Assembly: GCA_026967815.1 (NCBI GenBank)
Contig: JAPUUO010000007.1
Coordinates: 1 to 25,980 of the forward strand
Direction of reading: 5' to 3'
Length of the DNA stretch: 25,980 bases
Source: Candidatus Bathyarchaeota archaeon
GTDB taxonomy: Archaea; Thermoproteota; Bathyarchaeia; Bathyarchaeales; Bathyarchaeaceae
How positions within the stretch are numbered: the first letter of the stretch is position 1; every line of letters starts with the position of its first letter. Of the stretch, positions 6,180 through 13,299 are shown one piece after another. The position numbers were made by a program, and so were the translations under genes. A model generated the notes under the pieces. That model did not search any database and was not told the origin of the DNA. It worked only from the letters and a program-made list of their open reading frames with translations.

Positions 6180-7538
6180 ATGCAACTTGAAGATGTTTAC
6201 AGATACATCGATGCCAACCAACAAAGGTTTGTTGATGATCTTATCCGACTCGTCAAACAGCCAAGCGTCTCTGCTAGAGGAGAAGGAATCAACGATTGCG
6301 CAAAAATTGTGGAGGAAATGATGCAAAATGTTGGGTTCTCCACTTTAATAATTCCTGAAGGCCAAGGAAATCCAGTTGTGTATGGAGAGATCAAATCAAA
6401 ATCTTCGGAAAGGACACTGTTGTTCTATAACCATTACGATGTTCAACCTCCTGAACCTTTAGAGGAATGGATGTACGATCCATACAGCGGCGAAATACGC
6501 GATGGCAAAATCTACGGTCGAGGGGTTTCCGACAACAAAGGAAACATTGTCTCAAGATTGAAGGCCATTCAAGCCTTCTTAGAAACTACAGGCGATGCTC
6601 CAGTTAACCTAAAACTTGTGGCTGAAGGAGAAGAAGAAATTGGCAGCCCTCACTTAGCACCGGTCGTCCAGAAGCATAAAAAACTCTTTTCAGCTGATGC
6701 AGCAATTTGGGAGTTTGGAGGAACGGATCGCAAAGGGCGTCCAATGATATACCTGGGACTGAAAGGTGTTCTCTCTGTTGAGCTCAGAGTGAAGGCGGCA
6801 ACTAGAGATGTACATTCAGCGAATGCTCCCTTAGTTCCCAATCCTGCGTGGCGTCTGGTTTGGGCCCTTAACAGCATGAAAAATGAAAAGGACGAAATTT
6901 TGATTCGCGGCTTTCATGACAATGTTGAACCTCCATCGGCGGAAGAAATGGAGTATGTCCAAAAGATTCCTTTCGAAGAGGAAGAAGAAAAGCAAGATCT
7001 AGGATTGAGCGAATTTCTTCACAACATAACAGGACTAGAAGCTCTGAAAGCATTGCTATACCGTCCCACATGCACAATAAACGGCTTTCTGACAGGATAT
7101 ACCGACAAGGGATCAAAAACCGTTCTGCCAAAAAAGGCGATGGCAAAACTTGACTTCCGTCTAGTCCCACGTCAAGTGACCGAAGACATCCTCAAGAAAC
7201 TCAAGGAGCATCTGAAAAATCATGGTTTCGATGACATTGAGGTAATTACGCACGGCTCAACAGAACCTGTGAAAACCCCCATTGATGACAGCTTTGTTCA
7301 AACCGTGATAGAAACCGCTGAAAGAGTATATGCAAAGCGACCTGTTGTGTACCCTACTAGCGCAGGGTCTGGACCCATGCATCTGTTTCGAAACTGGCTT
7401 GGCTATCCTGTAGTCTCAGTTGGCTGCGCACACGCTGAGTCTCATGGTCATGCGCCCAACGAGAATTTGACTGTGGAAGGGTTCGTCAAAGGAACCAAGT
7501 TCATAGCCGCCATTCTGCACGACTTCAGTGTCTCCTGA
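6180..7538 (+). CDS. M20 family metallopeptidase (dipeptidase/carboxypeptidase-like)
   Basis: A 452-residue cytosolic zinc peptidase of the M20/ArgE-DapE-CPG2 superfamily. Metal and catalytic residues are visible: H85 and D87 in NHYDVQP, the bridging aspartate D118 in GRGVSDNKG, the general base pair E151/E152 in EGEEEIGS, and a C-terminal metal histidine in HAESHGHAPNE. The lid/dimerisation domain sits in the middle (about 200-330), including an acidic patch EEEEEKQ. The length and the DVQPPEPLEEW block fit the dipeptidase-like subgroup (carnosinase/PepV-related) better than DapE or ArgE. No signal peptide is present. It converges on cooC with 27 bases between them. The exact substrate is not readable; general peptide turnover is the safest statement. 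Confidence 0.92.
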   Translation: MQLEDVYRYIDANQQRFVDDLIRLVKQPSVSARGEGINDCAKIVEEMMQNVGFSTLIIPEGQGNPVVYGEIKSKSSERTLLFYNHYDVQPPEPLEEWMYDPYSGEIRDGKIYGRGVSDNKGNIVSRLKAIQAFLETTGDAPVNLKLVAEGEEEIGSPHLAPVVQKHKKLFSADAAIWEFGGTDRKGRPMIYLGLKGVLSVELRVKAATRDVHSANAPLVPNPAWRLVWALNSMKNEKDEILIRGFHDNVEPPSAEEMEYVQKIPFEEEEEKQDLGLSEFLHNITGLEALKALLYRPTCTINGFLTGYTDKGSKTVLPKKAMAKLDFRLVPRQVTEDILKKLKEHLKNHGFDDIEVITHGSTEPVKTPIDDSFVQTVIETAERVYAKRPVVYPTSAGSGPMHLFRNWLGYPVVSVGCAHAESHGHAPNENLTVEGFVKGTKFIAAILHDFSVS

Positions 7539-7565
7539 AGCTTCTTTCGAAAGCGGTCGGGCTCA

Positions 7566-8369
7566 TTATATGTGCAGCGATTTTAGTGCTTTCTTCATTG
7601 ACTCGAAAGCAGAAGACCCCGTTAAGCCTAACATGCTTTGATTCATTAGGCTTCTTCTTGCGATCTCTTGATCTGTAGGGATAAATCCAATTACTTCCAA
7701 GTCATAACTCGTCAGAGCTACTTCCTTTATTAGCTGCTGACTTTTCAAATCGTCCACACGGTTGCAAATCCCGTAGACTTTTCCAAATTTTGAATGTTTC
7801 TTGTTTATTTCATTCACAATATCCTTCGCAGTGTCAAGGCTCATTCTTGAACCATCAAGAACCGTGAAAATGTAGTCTATGCCACTTTCATCTGCGATTC
7901 TATCAAGTATTTTGCGAGGAAAAATTTCGGTTCCGGGATCACAATCTGTGACAATGTGTGCGTAGGGTCTTTTGTAACTTTTGAGAATTTTGGAAACTGC
8001 GTGTTCAGCCCAGTAAAAGACAGGACAGTAGCAGTCAATGTCGCTTGAAGGTTTCCCCAACGTTAGCAAATCTGTTTTTTCGCCCTCAACTAAGACGTCG
8101 CTCATCACTCGAGAATAGAAGTATTCAATGTCTGACACGTCAACTGGTTTTTTGGGTTCTAACTCGAGCTTCTTCTCTTTGTGAATATGGTCAACAACAT
8201 TTCCTATCGTTTTCGCTAAGGGTAGTCCCAATAGTTTGTTGAGGTGTGCATCTGGATCCATGTCAAATGCTAGAGTTACATCATCTTTTTCAGTGAAATA
8301 TTTCACACTCAATGCTGCAAGGGTTGTTTTGCCAGTGCCGCCTTTTCCTGAGAACGCAATAATTGTCAT
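7566..8369 (-). CDS. cooC: CooC-type ATPase, carbon monoxide dehydrogenase nickel-insertion protein
   Basis: A 267-residue SIMIBI-class P-loop ATPase of the MinD/Mrp/CooC group. The deviant Walker A is at residues 8-16 (GKGGTGKTT). The D-rich AFDMDPDAHLNKLLG (34-48) is typical of CooC, and the CxC at C113/C115 (DIDCYCP) matches the pair that binds nickel or zinc at the CooC dimer interface and separates it from MinD. CooC uses ATP hydrolysis to insert nickel into the C-cluster of carbon monoxide dehydrogenase/acetyl-CoA synthase. No CODH subunit is in the window. The start ATG at 8369 lies ~27 bases from CCTTTTAGT (8392-8400, minus), suggesting a leaderless transcript. It is head to head with an MFS transporter across a 20-bp palindrome. 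Confidence 0.88.
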   Translation of the reverse strand: MTIIAFSGKGGTGKTTLAALSVKYFTEKDDVTLAFDMDPDAHLNKLLGLPLAKTIGNVVDHIHKEKKLELEPKKPVDVSDIEYFYSRVMSDVLVEGEKTDLLTLGKPSSDIDCYCPVFYWAEHAVSKILKSYKRPYAHIVTDCDPGTEIFPRKILDRIADESGIDYIFTVLDGSRMSLDTAKDIVNEINKKHSKFGKVYGICNRVDDLKSQQLIKEVALTSYDLEVIGFIPTDQEIARRSLMNQSMLGLTGSSAFESMKKALKSLHI

Positions 8370-8460
8370 ACCTGCAAGGATAATAGACGAAACTAAAAGG
8401 ATTACGGTGATTTCGAGTTCAAAATCGGGACTACATCTAAATCACTGAGCATTTAACTTA

Positions 8461-8480
8461 TACACGAGTGCACTCTTGTA
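8461..8480. promoter_or_regulatory. Near-perfect 20-bp palindrome, candidate operator
   Basis: TACACGAGTGCACTCTTGTA: 9 of 10 half-site positions are complementary, with a fully perfect GAGTGCACTC core at 8466-8475. It lies between the divergent cooC and MFS genes, ~60 bases from CooC's TATA-like element and ~25 bases before the TATA-like GCTTATGT (8504-8511) of the transporter. Size and symmetry suit a dimeric helix-turn-helix regulator. The regulator is not identified. Confidence 0.5.
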
Positions 8481-8533
8481 CCTATTATCATTGGGTCAAA
8501 GTTGCTTATGTCTTGGGCTGTTGGTGCTAAGAA

Positions 8534-9763
8534 TTGGAGATCGCGCATGACGGTTATCGATGGAAAATATTGGCAGGGTCATATCTATGTATGCTTGCTT
8601 TCGCCTTGGTTTTCCAGTCAATTCCTCCCATCCTTACATCAATTCGAGAAGAGTTGAACATCACTCATGCTCAAGCAGGCCTACTCATGAGCCTATTCGC
8701 TTTGCCAGGCATATTCGTAGCCATACCTGGAGGAATAATTTCAGACCGTTTTGGCATGAAAAAAGTGGGAGTAGCATCGTTGATTCTTATGATTTTCGGA
8801 ACGTTAGTTGTAGGAATAAGCAAAAGCTTTCTTTCAATATGCATTGGCAGATTAATCTCAGGTATTGGCGGTTTAACCTTGGTAGTCGTCTTGCCTCAAT
8901 TGCTGTCTCGATGGTTCCGGAACAGAGAACTCGGAATTGGAATGGGCGTGTTCAATACTGCTATGCCTTTAGGCACGATAATTAGTCTAAACGTCTTCGG
9001 CATCATTGGTAGTGATCTTGGATGGTCATCTCCTATCTTTCTAACAACTGCAGTTAGCGTCTTAGCGCTTGTAACATTTCTTTGGCTTTTCAAAGAGCCA
9101 GTGGCAGATGATGGGCGAAATGGAGGAAGGCTGTCTTCGAATATTGCCACTATAGGAGTTTCAATGTGGATTGTAGGCTTCACTTGGATGTGGTTTAACG
9201 CCGCACTCATCTCTTTTTTAACTTTCGCACCTGATTTCTTTGCGTCAAAAGGCTATGAAATTGGTTTTGCCGGCTTTATGTCAAGCATAGTGATGATGGG
9301 CTCTCTGTTTCTGAGTCCCTTGATAGGTTATTTTGTTTATAGATTTGGAAAGGAAGAAATGTTCATAGTTCTTGGGGGTGTAGCTTTAGCTCTTTTAATT
9401 TTTCTCATCCCCTCGACGCCCTTTCACCTTGCCTTGCTTGTATTAATAGGAATATTTGCAGCATTTGTGCCTGCGCCAGTCTTTTCTCTACCTTCCAAAA
9501 TGGTGAAACCTCAAAATCTTGGTCTAAGCTTTGGAATTCTCACGGCATGCTTGAACGTCGGTGTGTTAACTGGACCTTACTTAACAGGACTAGCGAAGGA
9601 TCTCACTGGAGAATACACCGCAAGTCTTTACATCATGTCAATTTTCACCATAATGCAAAGTGCCACTATTGTGCTTCTACACCTGTCTAAATGTTGGAAA
9701 AATCGAACGATTAAACATGAAATTTACAAATCTGAACCAGCCTCGTGTATGGAAGAAGCTTAA
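8534..9763 (+). CDS. Major facilitator superfamily transporter, substrate unknown
   Basis: A 409-residue integral membrane protein with about 12 hydrophobic segments in two halves joined by a short loop near residues 185-205. The MFS signature between TM2 and TM3 is present: GGIISDRFGMKKVG (about residues 63-76). No signal peptide is needed, and the first membrane span starts near residue 12. The start is TTG 8534: an in-frame stop lies at 8528-8530, and GCTTATGT (8504-8511) is correctly spaced for a leaderless transcript from there. The pattern (FALVFQSIPPIL, GLLMSLFALPGI) recalls the oxalate/formate, nitrate or cyanate-type MFS branches, but no substrate can be assigned. The palindrome at 8461-8480 probably controls it, cooC, or both. 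Confidence 0.9.
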   Translation: MEIAHDGYRWKILAGSYLCMLAFALVFQSIPPILTSIREELNITHAQAGLLMSLFALPGIFVAIPGGIISDRFGMKKVGVASLILMIFGTLVVGISKSFLSICIGRLISGIGGLTLVVVLPQLLSRWFRNRELGIGMGVFNTAMPLGTIISLNVFGIIGSDLGWSSPIFLTTAVSVLALVTFLWLFKEPVADDGRNGGRLSSNIATIGVSMWIVGFTWMWFNAALISFLTFAPDFFASKGYEIGFAGFMSSIVMMGSLFLSPLIGYFVYRFGKEEMFIVLGGVALALLIFLIPSTPFHLALLVLIGIFAAFVPAPVFSLPSKMVKPQNLGLSFGILTACLNVGVLTGPYLTGLAKDLTGEYTASLYIMSIFTIMQSATIVLLHLSKCWKNRTIKHEIYKSEPASCMEEA

Positions 9764-9868
9764 ATGATTTCAATACGCAAGTTTGAAACGAAGCTTTCTA
9801 GGTGTTGAAGAATTCTGTGCGGAAACAGTTGTCTGGAAAGACCCCTCTAACTTCTCAACCAAGGAACT

Positions 9869-10369
9869 TCAGGTTTCGATAAGCTCTTCTTTTATCCACC
9901 AGGCTTTTCGTTTCTCCATCTTCTCGCCTGCATAATATTCAACTATGGATTTTCCAAGCTGTTTCTTTGACCGCTTCTGTATTTTTCGAAGTCGATTGAG
10001 TACGTGCCACCTATTGGTCTTAAGCAGTTCAGCTAGCTCTGGAGTTGTGGCCCCTTTGTGACTAAGCAAGTAATCTACGATTTTATGATCCATTTCGTCA
10101 ATGCAGAACACATGAGGGTTGACTTTTCCCTCCTCGTATGCAAGAACTTCCAGCTCTGCCAGATGCTTCCTAATTTCAGAAACATCAGCTTCAATTCTAC
10201 CAATTCTCTGCTCGAACTCCAAAATTCTGTCTGGACGAGGGATCTGCTGCAGTTTTTCAAGAATAGCACTTCGAAGGAATTCACTTCTTTCCCCCTCAGG
10301 AACACGCAAAATCAGCTCATTGTAAACTTCTTCCGGAATCTTGGCGGAAACCATCTTGAATCTACTCAT
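9869..10369 (-). CDS. Two-domain transcription regulator: ribbon-helix-helix plus winged helix
   Basis: A 166-residue probable DNA-binding protein. Residues 1-40 read as a ribbon-helix-helix unit: strand FKMVSAKIP, helix EEVYNELILRVP, helix RSEFLRSAILEKLQ. Residues 46-75 are a heptad-like charged helix (FEQRIGRIEADVSEIRKHLAELEVL), probably a coiled coil. Residues 90-160 read as a winged helix, with TTPELAELLKTNRWHVLNRLRKIQKRS as the turn and recognition helix. Two separate DNA-binding folds in one small chain suggest binding of two sites or looping. The ATG start at 10369 has GGAGG about eight bases upstream. The gene is head to head with FBP aldolase/phosphatase (145 bases between starts), so control of that gene or of itself is the natural inference. 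Confidence 0.82.
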   Translation of the reverse strand: MSRFKMVSAKIPEEVYNELILRVPEGERSEFLRSAILEKLQQIPRPDRILEFEQRIGRIEADVSEIRKHLAELEVLAYEEGKVNPHVFCIDEMDHKIVDYLLSHKGATTPELAELLKTNRWHVLNRLRKIQKRSKKQLGKSIVEYYAGEKMEKRKAWWIKEELIET

Positions 10370-10468
10370 TTTGGTGCCTCCAATATCTACTCTAATCTAG
10401 AAGGTAAAAGCGTTAGCTGTCCATTGAAGGTCAACAGCACATATGCGATTTCTGAAATGAAGAGAAAC

Positions 10469-10478
10469 CTTTTAAGAA
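10469..10478 (+). promoter_or_regulatory. TATA box for the FBP aldolase/phosphatase gene
   Basis: CTTTTAAGAA, about 40 bases before GTG 10515, predicts a start near 10500 and a short leader carrying AGGT at 10507-10510. It lies in the 145-base space shared with the divergent RHH-winged-helix regulator. Confidence 0.5.
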
Positions 10479-10514
10479 GCACACACGTATCTAGCCATCG
10501 AAATTTAGGTTTGC

Positions 10515-11648
10515 GTGGTGGAATACTTGGTTCAAAAAACCACAATATCAGTAATTAAATGTGATGTGGGCTCATCAGCTGGGCATCACATAGTTCCCAA
10601 GCCCTTACTGGATATTGCCGAACAACACCTAAAAAAAGCGCAGAAACAAGGCACAATAAACAGCTACTATGTTTTCCACGCGGGAGACGACCTAGAACTA
10701 CTCATGGCTCATGAAAAAGGTGAAGGAAACTCTAAAATACACAAGGTTGCATGGGACACATTCCAAGACGCAGCTAAGAAAGCGATGAGTCTCAAACTCT
10801 ATGGCGCTGGGCAAGACCTTCTGAAAACCGCTTTCAGCGGAAACGTTCGCGGCATGGGGCCCGGCGTAGCTGAAATGGAAATCGAAGAGAGACGTGCAGA
10901 TCCAATAATTGTTTTTGCCGCTGACAAGACTTCGGGAAGTGCCTTCAACTACCCCTTGTTCCGTATATTCGCTGACCCGATGAACACGGCTGGGCTAGTG
11001 ATTGACCCTACCCTTGCTGGAGGCTTTAAATTCGAAGTCTTAGATGTCATGAAGAACAGGAAAGTCGTGATAAAATGCCCAGAAGAAATGTACGAGTTGA
11101 TTGCCCTAATCGGAACAACCGAGCGTTACTTGATTTCGCGAATATGGAGAGCAGAAGATAACCTTATCTGCGCCGCAAACAGCACGACAAAGCTTTCGTT
11201 AATCGCTGGAAAGTACGTGGGAAAAGATGACCCGGTCAGTATCGTTAGAGCTCAACATGGACTGCCTGCAACTGGTGAGATTCTAGCACCTTTCATGCAC
11301 AGCTACTTCGTTGAGGGATGGATGCGAGGCAGCCACTGGGGACCTTTAATGCCCGTTGGACTCGAATACAGCAAATGCACAATATTCGATGGGCCGCCAA
11401 GAATGGTAGCACTGGGGTTGCAAATTTCTGATGGAAACATTGCCAGCGATAGTCATGGTACTCCATTAATAAACGACTTGTTCGACGATCCTGCGTTTGA
11501 CATGGCTCGACAAGAAGCTATGGAGTATGCAGCCGCGTTGCGTCGTATGGGCGAGTTTGAGCCTGCCCGATTAGGCGCTGAAACAATGGAATACACAACT
11601 TTGCCGCAGGTTCTCAAGAAGTTGAGGCGAAGGTTTAAACCAGCTTGA
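10515..11648 (+). CDS. fbp: Bifunctional fructose-1,6-bisphosphate aldolase/phosphatase
   Basis: The archaeal gluconeogenic enzyme that condenses triose phosphates to fructose-1,6-bisphosphate and removes the 1-phosphate in the same active site, making the pathway one-way. The 377 residues cover the whole family length. Metal ligands D17, H24 (IKCDVGSSAGHH) and D58/D59 (HAGDDLELL) are present, as are the conserved GNVRGMGPGVAEMEIEER block (109-126), the Schiff-base lysine segment AGKYVGKDDP (231-240) and the C-terminal METMEYTTLP-like segment with the catalytic tyrosine. GTG 10515 is chosen for its AGGT ribosome-binding site. TTG 10527 (MVQKTTISVIK) matches the shorter Sulfolobus N-terminus and is possible. 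With TPI (21834-22520) and the glycogen genes it supports net carbon flow towards hexose. Confidence 0.96.
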   Translation: MVEYLVQKTTISVIKCDVGSSAGHHIVPKPLLDIAEQHLKKAQKQGTINSYYVFHAGDDLELLMAHEKGEGNSKIHKVAWDTFQDAAKKAMSLKLYGAGQDLLKTAFSGNVRGMGPGVAEMEIEERRADPIIVFAADKTSGSAFNYPLFRIFADPMNTAGLVIDPTLAGGFKFEVLDVMKNRKVVIKCPEEMYELIALIGTTERYLISRIWRAEDNLICAANSTTKLSLIAGKYVGKDDPVSIVRAQHGLPATGEILAPFMHSYFVEGWMRGSHWGPLMPVGLEYSKCTIFDGPPRMVALGLQISDGNIASDSHGTPLINDLFDDPAFDMARQEAMEYAAALRRMGEFEPARLGAETMEYTTLPQVLKKLRRRFKPA

Positions 11649-11649
11649 A

Positions 11650-11656
11650 CCTTTTT
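11650..11656 (+). terminator. T-rich terminator after FBP aldolase/phosphatase
   Basis: CCTTTTTC begins two bases after the stop at 11648, before the convergent regulator gene ends at 11686. T5 tracts like this are sufficient for archaeal termination. No strong hairpin accompanies it. Confidence 0.35.
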
Positions 11657-11685
11657 CAGTCACATGTTTCCTGAAGATCCTCAGA

Positions 11686-12261
11686 TTACTTGACATAGAC
11701 GAGCTCGCTGGATAAACTCTCTAACTCTTGGCAACGAGACTTGACAACTTCGTAAACTTTTTTGCGCAGGCCTTCTCCTAGCAGCCCAGTTTCTTTAATA
11801 CCACTCATTTTCTTGGCAAGTTCAAAGTCGCCCAAACCCAAAAGCCACAATTCAAAATCTTTACGTGCCAAATGAAACTCAAGAGACTTGGTGTCTACAA
11901 CTTGGATCTTGTCGCAGAACTCTCTAAGATTGGCTGCGTAGGTTTCCAAATATACATCCATGTCATAGTAAAAATGGAAAGCTCTCTCCTTGGGCACATT
12001 GCTCAAGATCTGCAGAGCTTGTTTACGGTCAATCTTGGGCAAAACAAGAGCTTCTTTTCCTGATTCCGTTATGGCGTAGAGCCCTTTTTCAGGTGAGGAA
12101 ACATAACCTTTTCTTCTAAGCCAGACAAGATGAAGATTTGTTGGCGGCACGCCCAAGCATAATTGGTGAGCTAACTCACGCGATTTTACTGATTTTCCAG
12201 CCTTCCACATCAACTCGAGAGCTTTCATTTTTACTTCACTCAAACTCACTGTTAAGTACAC
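11686..12261 (-). CDS. Winged-helix regulator with a C-terminal DUF5752-like domain
   Basis: A 191-residue protein with an N-terminal winged helix (about 10-75: ELMWKAGKSVKSRELAHQLCLG, then HLVWLRRKGYV and the wing YAITESGKEALV). The C-terminal domain (about 86-182) aligns almost without gaps to the C-terminus of the GH57 amylase at 17115-18716: LSNVPKERAFHF against LRKLPAEKGFTF, EFHLARKDFELWL against QFHMTRGDFEKWI, GDFELAKKM against GDNKLADQL, ending RCQELES against RIKELES. I assign this to DUF5752 from memory. Shared use by a glucan enzyme and a regulator suggests the domain senses or binds the same ligand. GTG 12261 fits a leaderless transcript from CTATAT at 12290-12295; GTG 12249 is an alternative. 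It converges on fbp. Confidence 0.82.
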   Translation of the reverse strand: MYLTVSLSEVKMKALELMWKAGKSVKSRELAHQLCLGVPPTNLHLVWLRRKGYVSSPEKGLYAITESGKEALVLPKIDRKQALQILSNVPKERAFHFYYDMDVYLETYAANLREFCDKIQVVDTKSLEFHLARKDFELWLLGLGDFELAKKMSGIKETGLLGEGLRKKVYEVVKSRCQELESLSSELVYVK

Positions 12262-12287
12262 CTCACTGTAACACTAGACATTAGTAA

Positions 12288-12297
12288 CCATATAGCC
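12288..12297 (-). promoter_or_regulatory. TATA box for the winged-helix/DUF5752 regulator
   Basis: GGCTATATGG on the minus strand, centred ~31 bases before GTG 12261. The predicted start at 12264-12267 leaves virtually no leader. Confidence 0.45.
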
Positions 12298-12438
12298 TTT
12301 TCAGATTTTTGCCTATTTCAAGGAAAACGCTGAAGTTGTCAAAAACACAAGAAGGTGTATTCTACTCTGGTTCACCGTATCCCGGAGTAACAGAAAATCT
12401 TAAAGATAGACTTTTTGAACTGTTTAGTGGTGTAGAAA

Positions 12439-13146
12439 TTGGTTCTGCCCGCTAAAGTCTTCGAAATAAAAGAGGACACCGATCTTGGATTGATCGTTGG
12501 GAAGCTCAAAGATTTCCATGAAGAGGAGCCTTACGAAACAGAGAACGGCGAAAACATAAATCTAATTGCTGAAGTTTTGGATCTAAAACAACAGGGAGAC
12601 ACGATATCAGGAGTCTTCAGCAAGGATTTCATACGCAGACGGTTTTACAAACGCAAGCTAGTTGAAGCTCCGGTCACAGAAGAGTCTTCTTTTTGGATTA
12701 AACCGTTCAACGGCAGAGTTTTCGTTATCGTGTCAGCGCCATCAGTAGCTCGTGGCGTAAAAAAACTGCTAACAAATTACGTAGCGAACAAGTTGAGTAA
12801 AGTCCTTTTCATCTCATCTCACGCGATTGTTGAGGTGAAAATTCCTCATTTGGGCCTTAAGCAACTACATGAAATAAACCCGCAGGCGACGAAGCTCATA
12901 TGGTTTGACGAAGTTGATATACCCGGTGTGGAAAAGCTTTGTTTGGCAGGATCTGATCTTGCTGATACAACGCTATACCGCGATTATGTCGAACATGGAA
13001 AGATATGGTATGTTGTTTTTGAAGTTCAAAAGCGTGGAATTGTAGTTGGGATTACAAGGAATTGCGTGGTGACCCTTTTCAGCAAAAGCAGTGTTGAAGA
13101 GTTCGTAGACTACATCTTAGAAGACCTTCTGATGCTCATCGAGTAA
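12439..13146 (+). CDS. Conserved-looking protein of unknown function
   Basis: A 235-residue soluble protein not recognised as any family. It has a mixed alpha/beta pattern with strands such as GRVFVIVSAPSVARGV (about 91-106), SKVLFISSHAIVEVKIP (120-136) and IWYVVFEVQKRGIVVGITR (190-208), and ends in a helical acidic tail (VEEFVDYILEDLLMLIE). Lysine/arginine and acid residues are evenly spread, with no membrane segment, signal peptide or cysteine cluster. The TTG start at 12439 is supported by GGTG at 12429-12432 and a TATA-like AATCTTAAAG around 12394-12403. It is transcribed away from the regulator on its left and ends 150 bases before the GT4-galT unit, followed by a hairpin (13152-13175). 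No function is proposed. Confidence 0.8.
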   Translation: MVLPAKVFEIKEDTDLGLIVGKLKDFHEEEPYETENGENINLIAEVLDLKQQGDTISGVFSKDFIRRRFYKRKLVEAPVTEESSFWIKPFNGRVFVIVSAPSVARGVKKLLTNYVANKLSKVLFISSHAIVEVKIPHLGLKQLHEINPQATKLIWFDEVDIPGVEKLCLAGSDLADTTLYRDYVEHGKIWYVVFEVQKRGIVVGITRNCVVTLFSKSSVEEFVDYILEDLLMLIE

Positions 13147-13151
13147 CCGTG

Positions 13152-13175
13152 CTGCCTTTACACACCTGTAGGCAG
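13152..13175 (+). terminator. Stem-loop just after the unknown gene
   Basis: CTGCC (13152-13156) pairs with GGCAG (13171-13175), continuing after a 2-base bulge as TACA/TGTA (13159-13162/13167-13170) with a CACC loop. It starts 6 bases after the stop at 13146. No T-tract follows, so it may be an mRNA 3'-end or processing structure rather than a classical terminator. Confidence 0.35.
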
Positions 13176-13192
13176 AAAATGGGACTTTGCGG

Positions 13193-13202
13193 GAGATATC
13201 TC
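13193..13202. promoter_or_regulatory. 10-bp palindrome upstream of the GT4-galT unit
   Basis: GAGATATCTC is perfectly self-complementary and lies ~100 bases before the GT4 start at 13300, upstream of a TATA-like TTTATTACA (about 13231-13239). A candidate operator, but short enough to be chance. Confidence 0.25.
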
Positions 13203-13299
13203 TGCTAGAGAAACGCTTGAATAGAAGTTGGTTTATTACAATCTACATCTTTGACTCAGATATGGGAGAAACCTGTGTGATCATTGAGGTGCATTTGGA

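Noticed and set aside
7544..7553. 10-bp palindrome CTTTCGAAAG between the M20 peptidase and cooC
   Set aside because: It lies between gene ends rather than at a promoter, is short, and has no T-tract, so neither operator nor terminator is supported.
8560..8985. 141-codon frame overlapping the start of the MFS transporter in another phase
   Set aside because: Histidine/arginine/serine-rich shadow translation with no family likeness. The transporter frame has clear membrane segments and the MFS motif.
10058..10558. 166-codon plus-strand frame across the RHH regulator and into the FBP aldolase/phosphatase gene
   Set aside because: Antisense to a protein with recognisable DNA-binding folds; composition is low-quality and it runs into the start of fbp.
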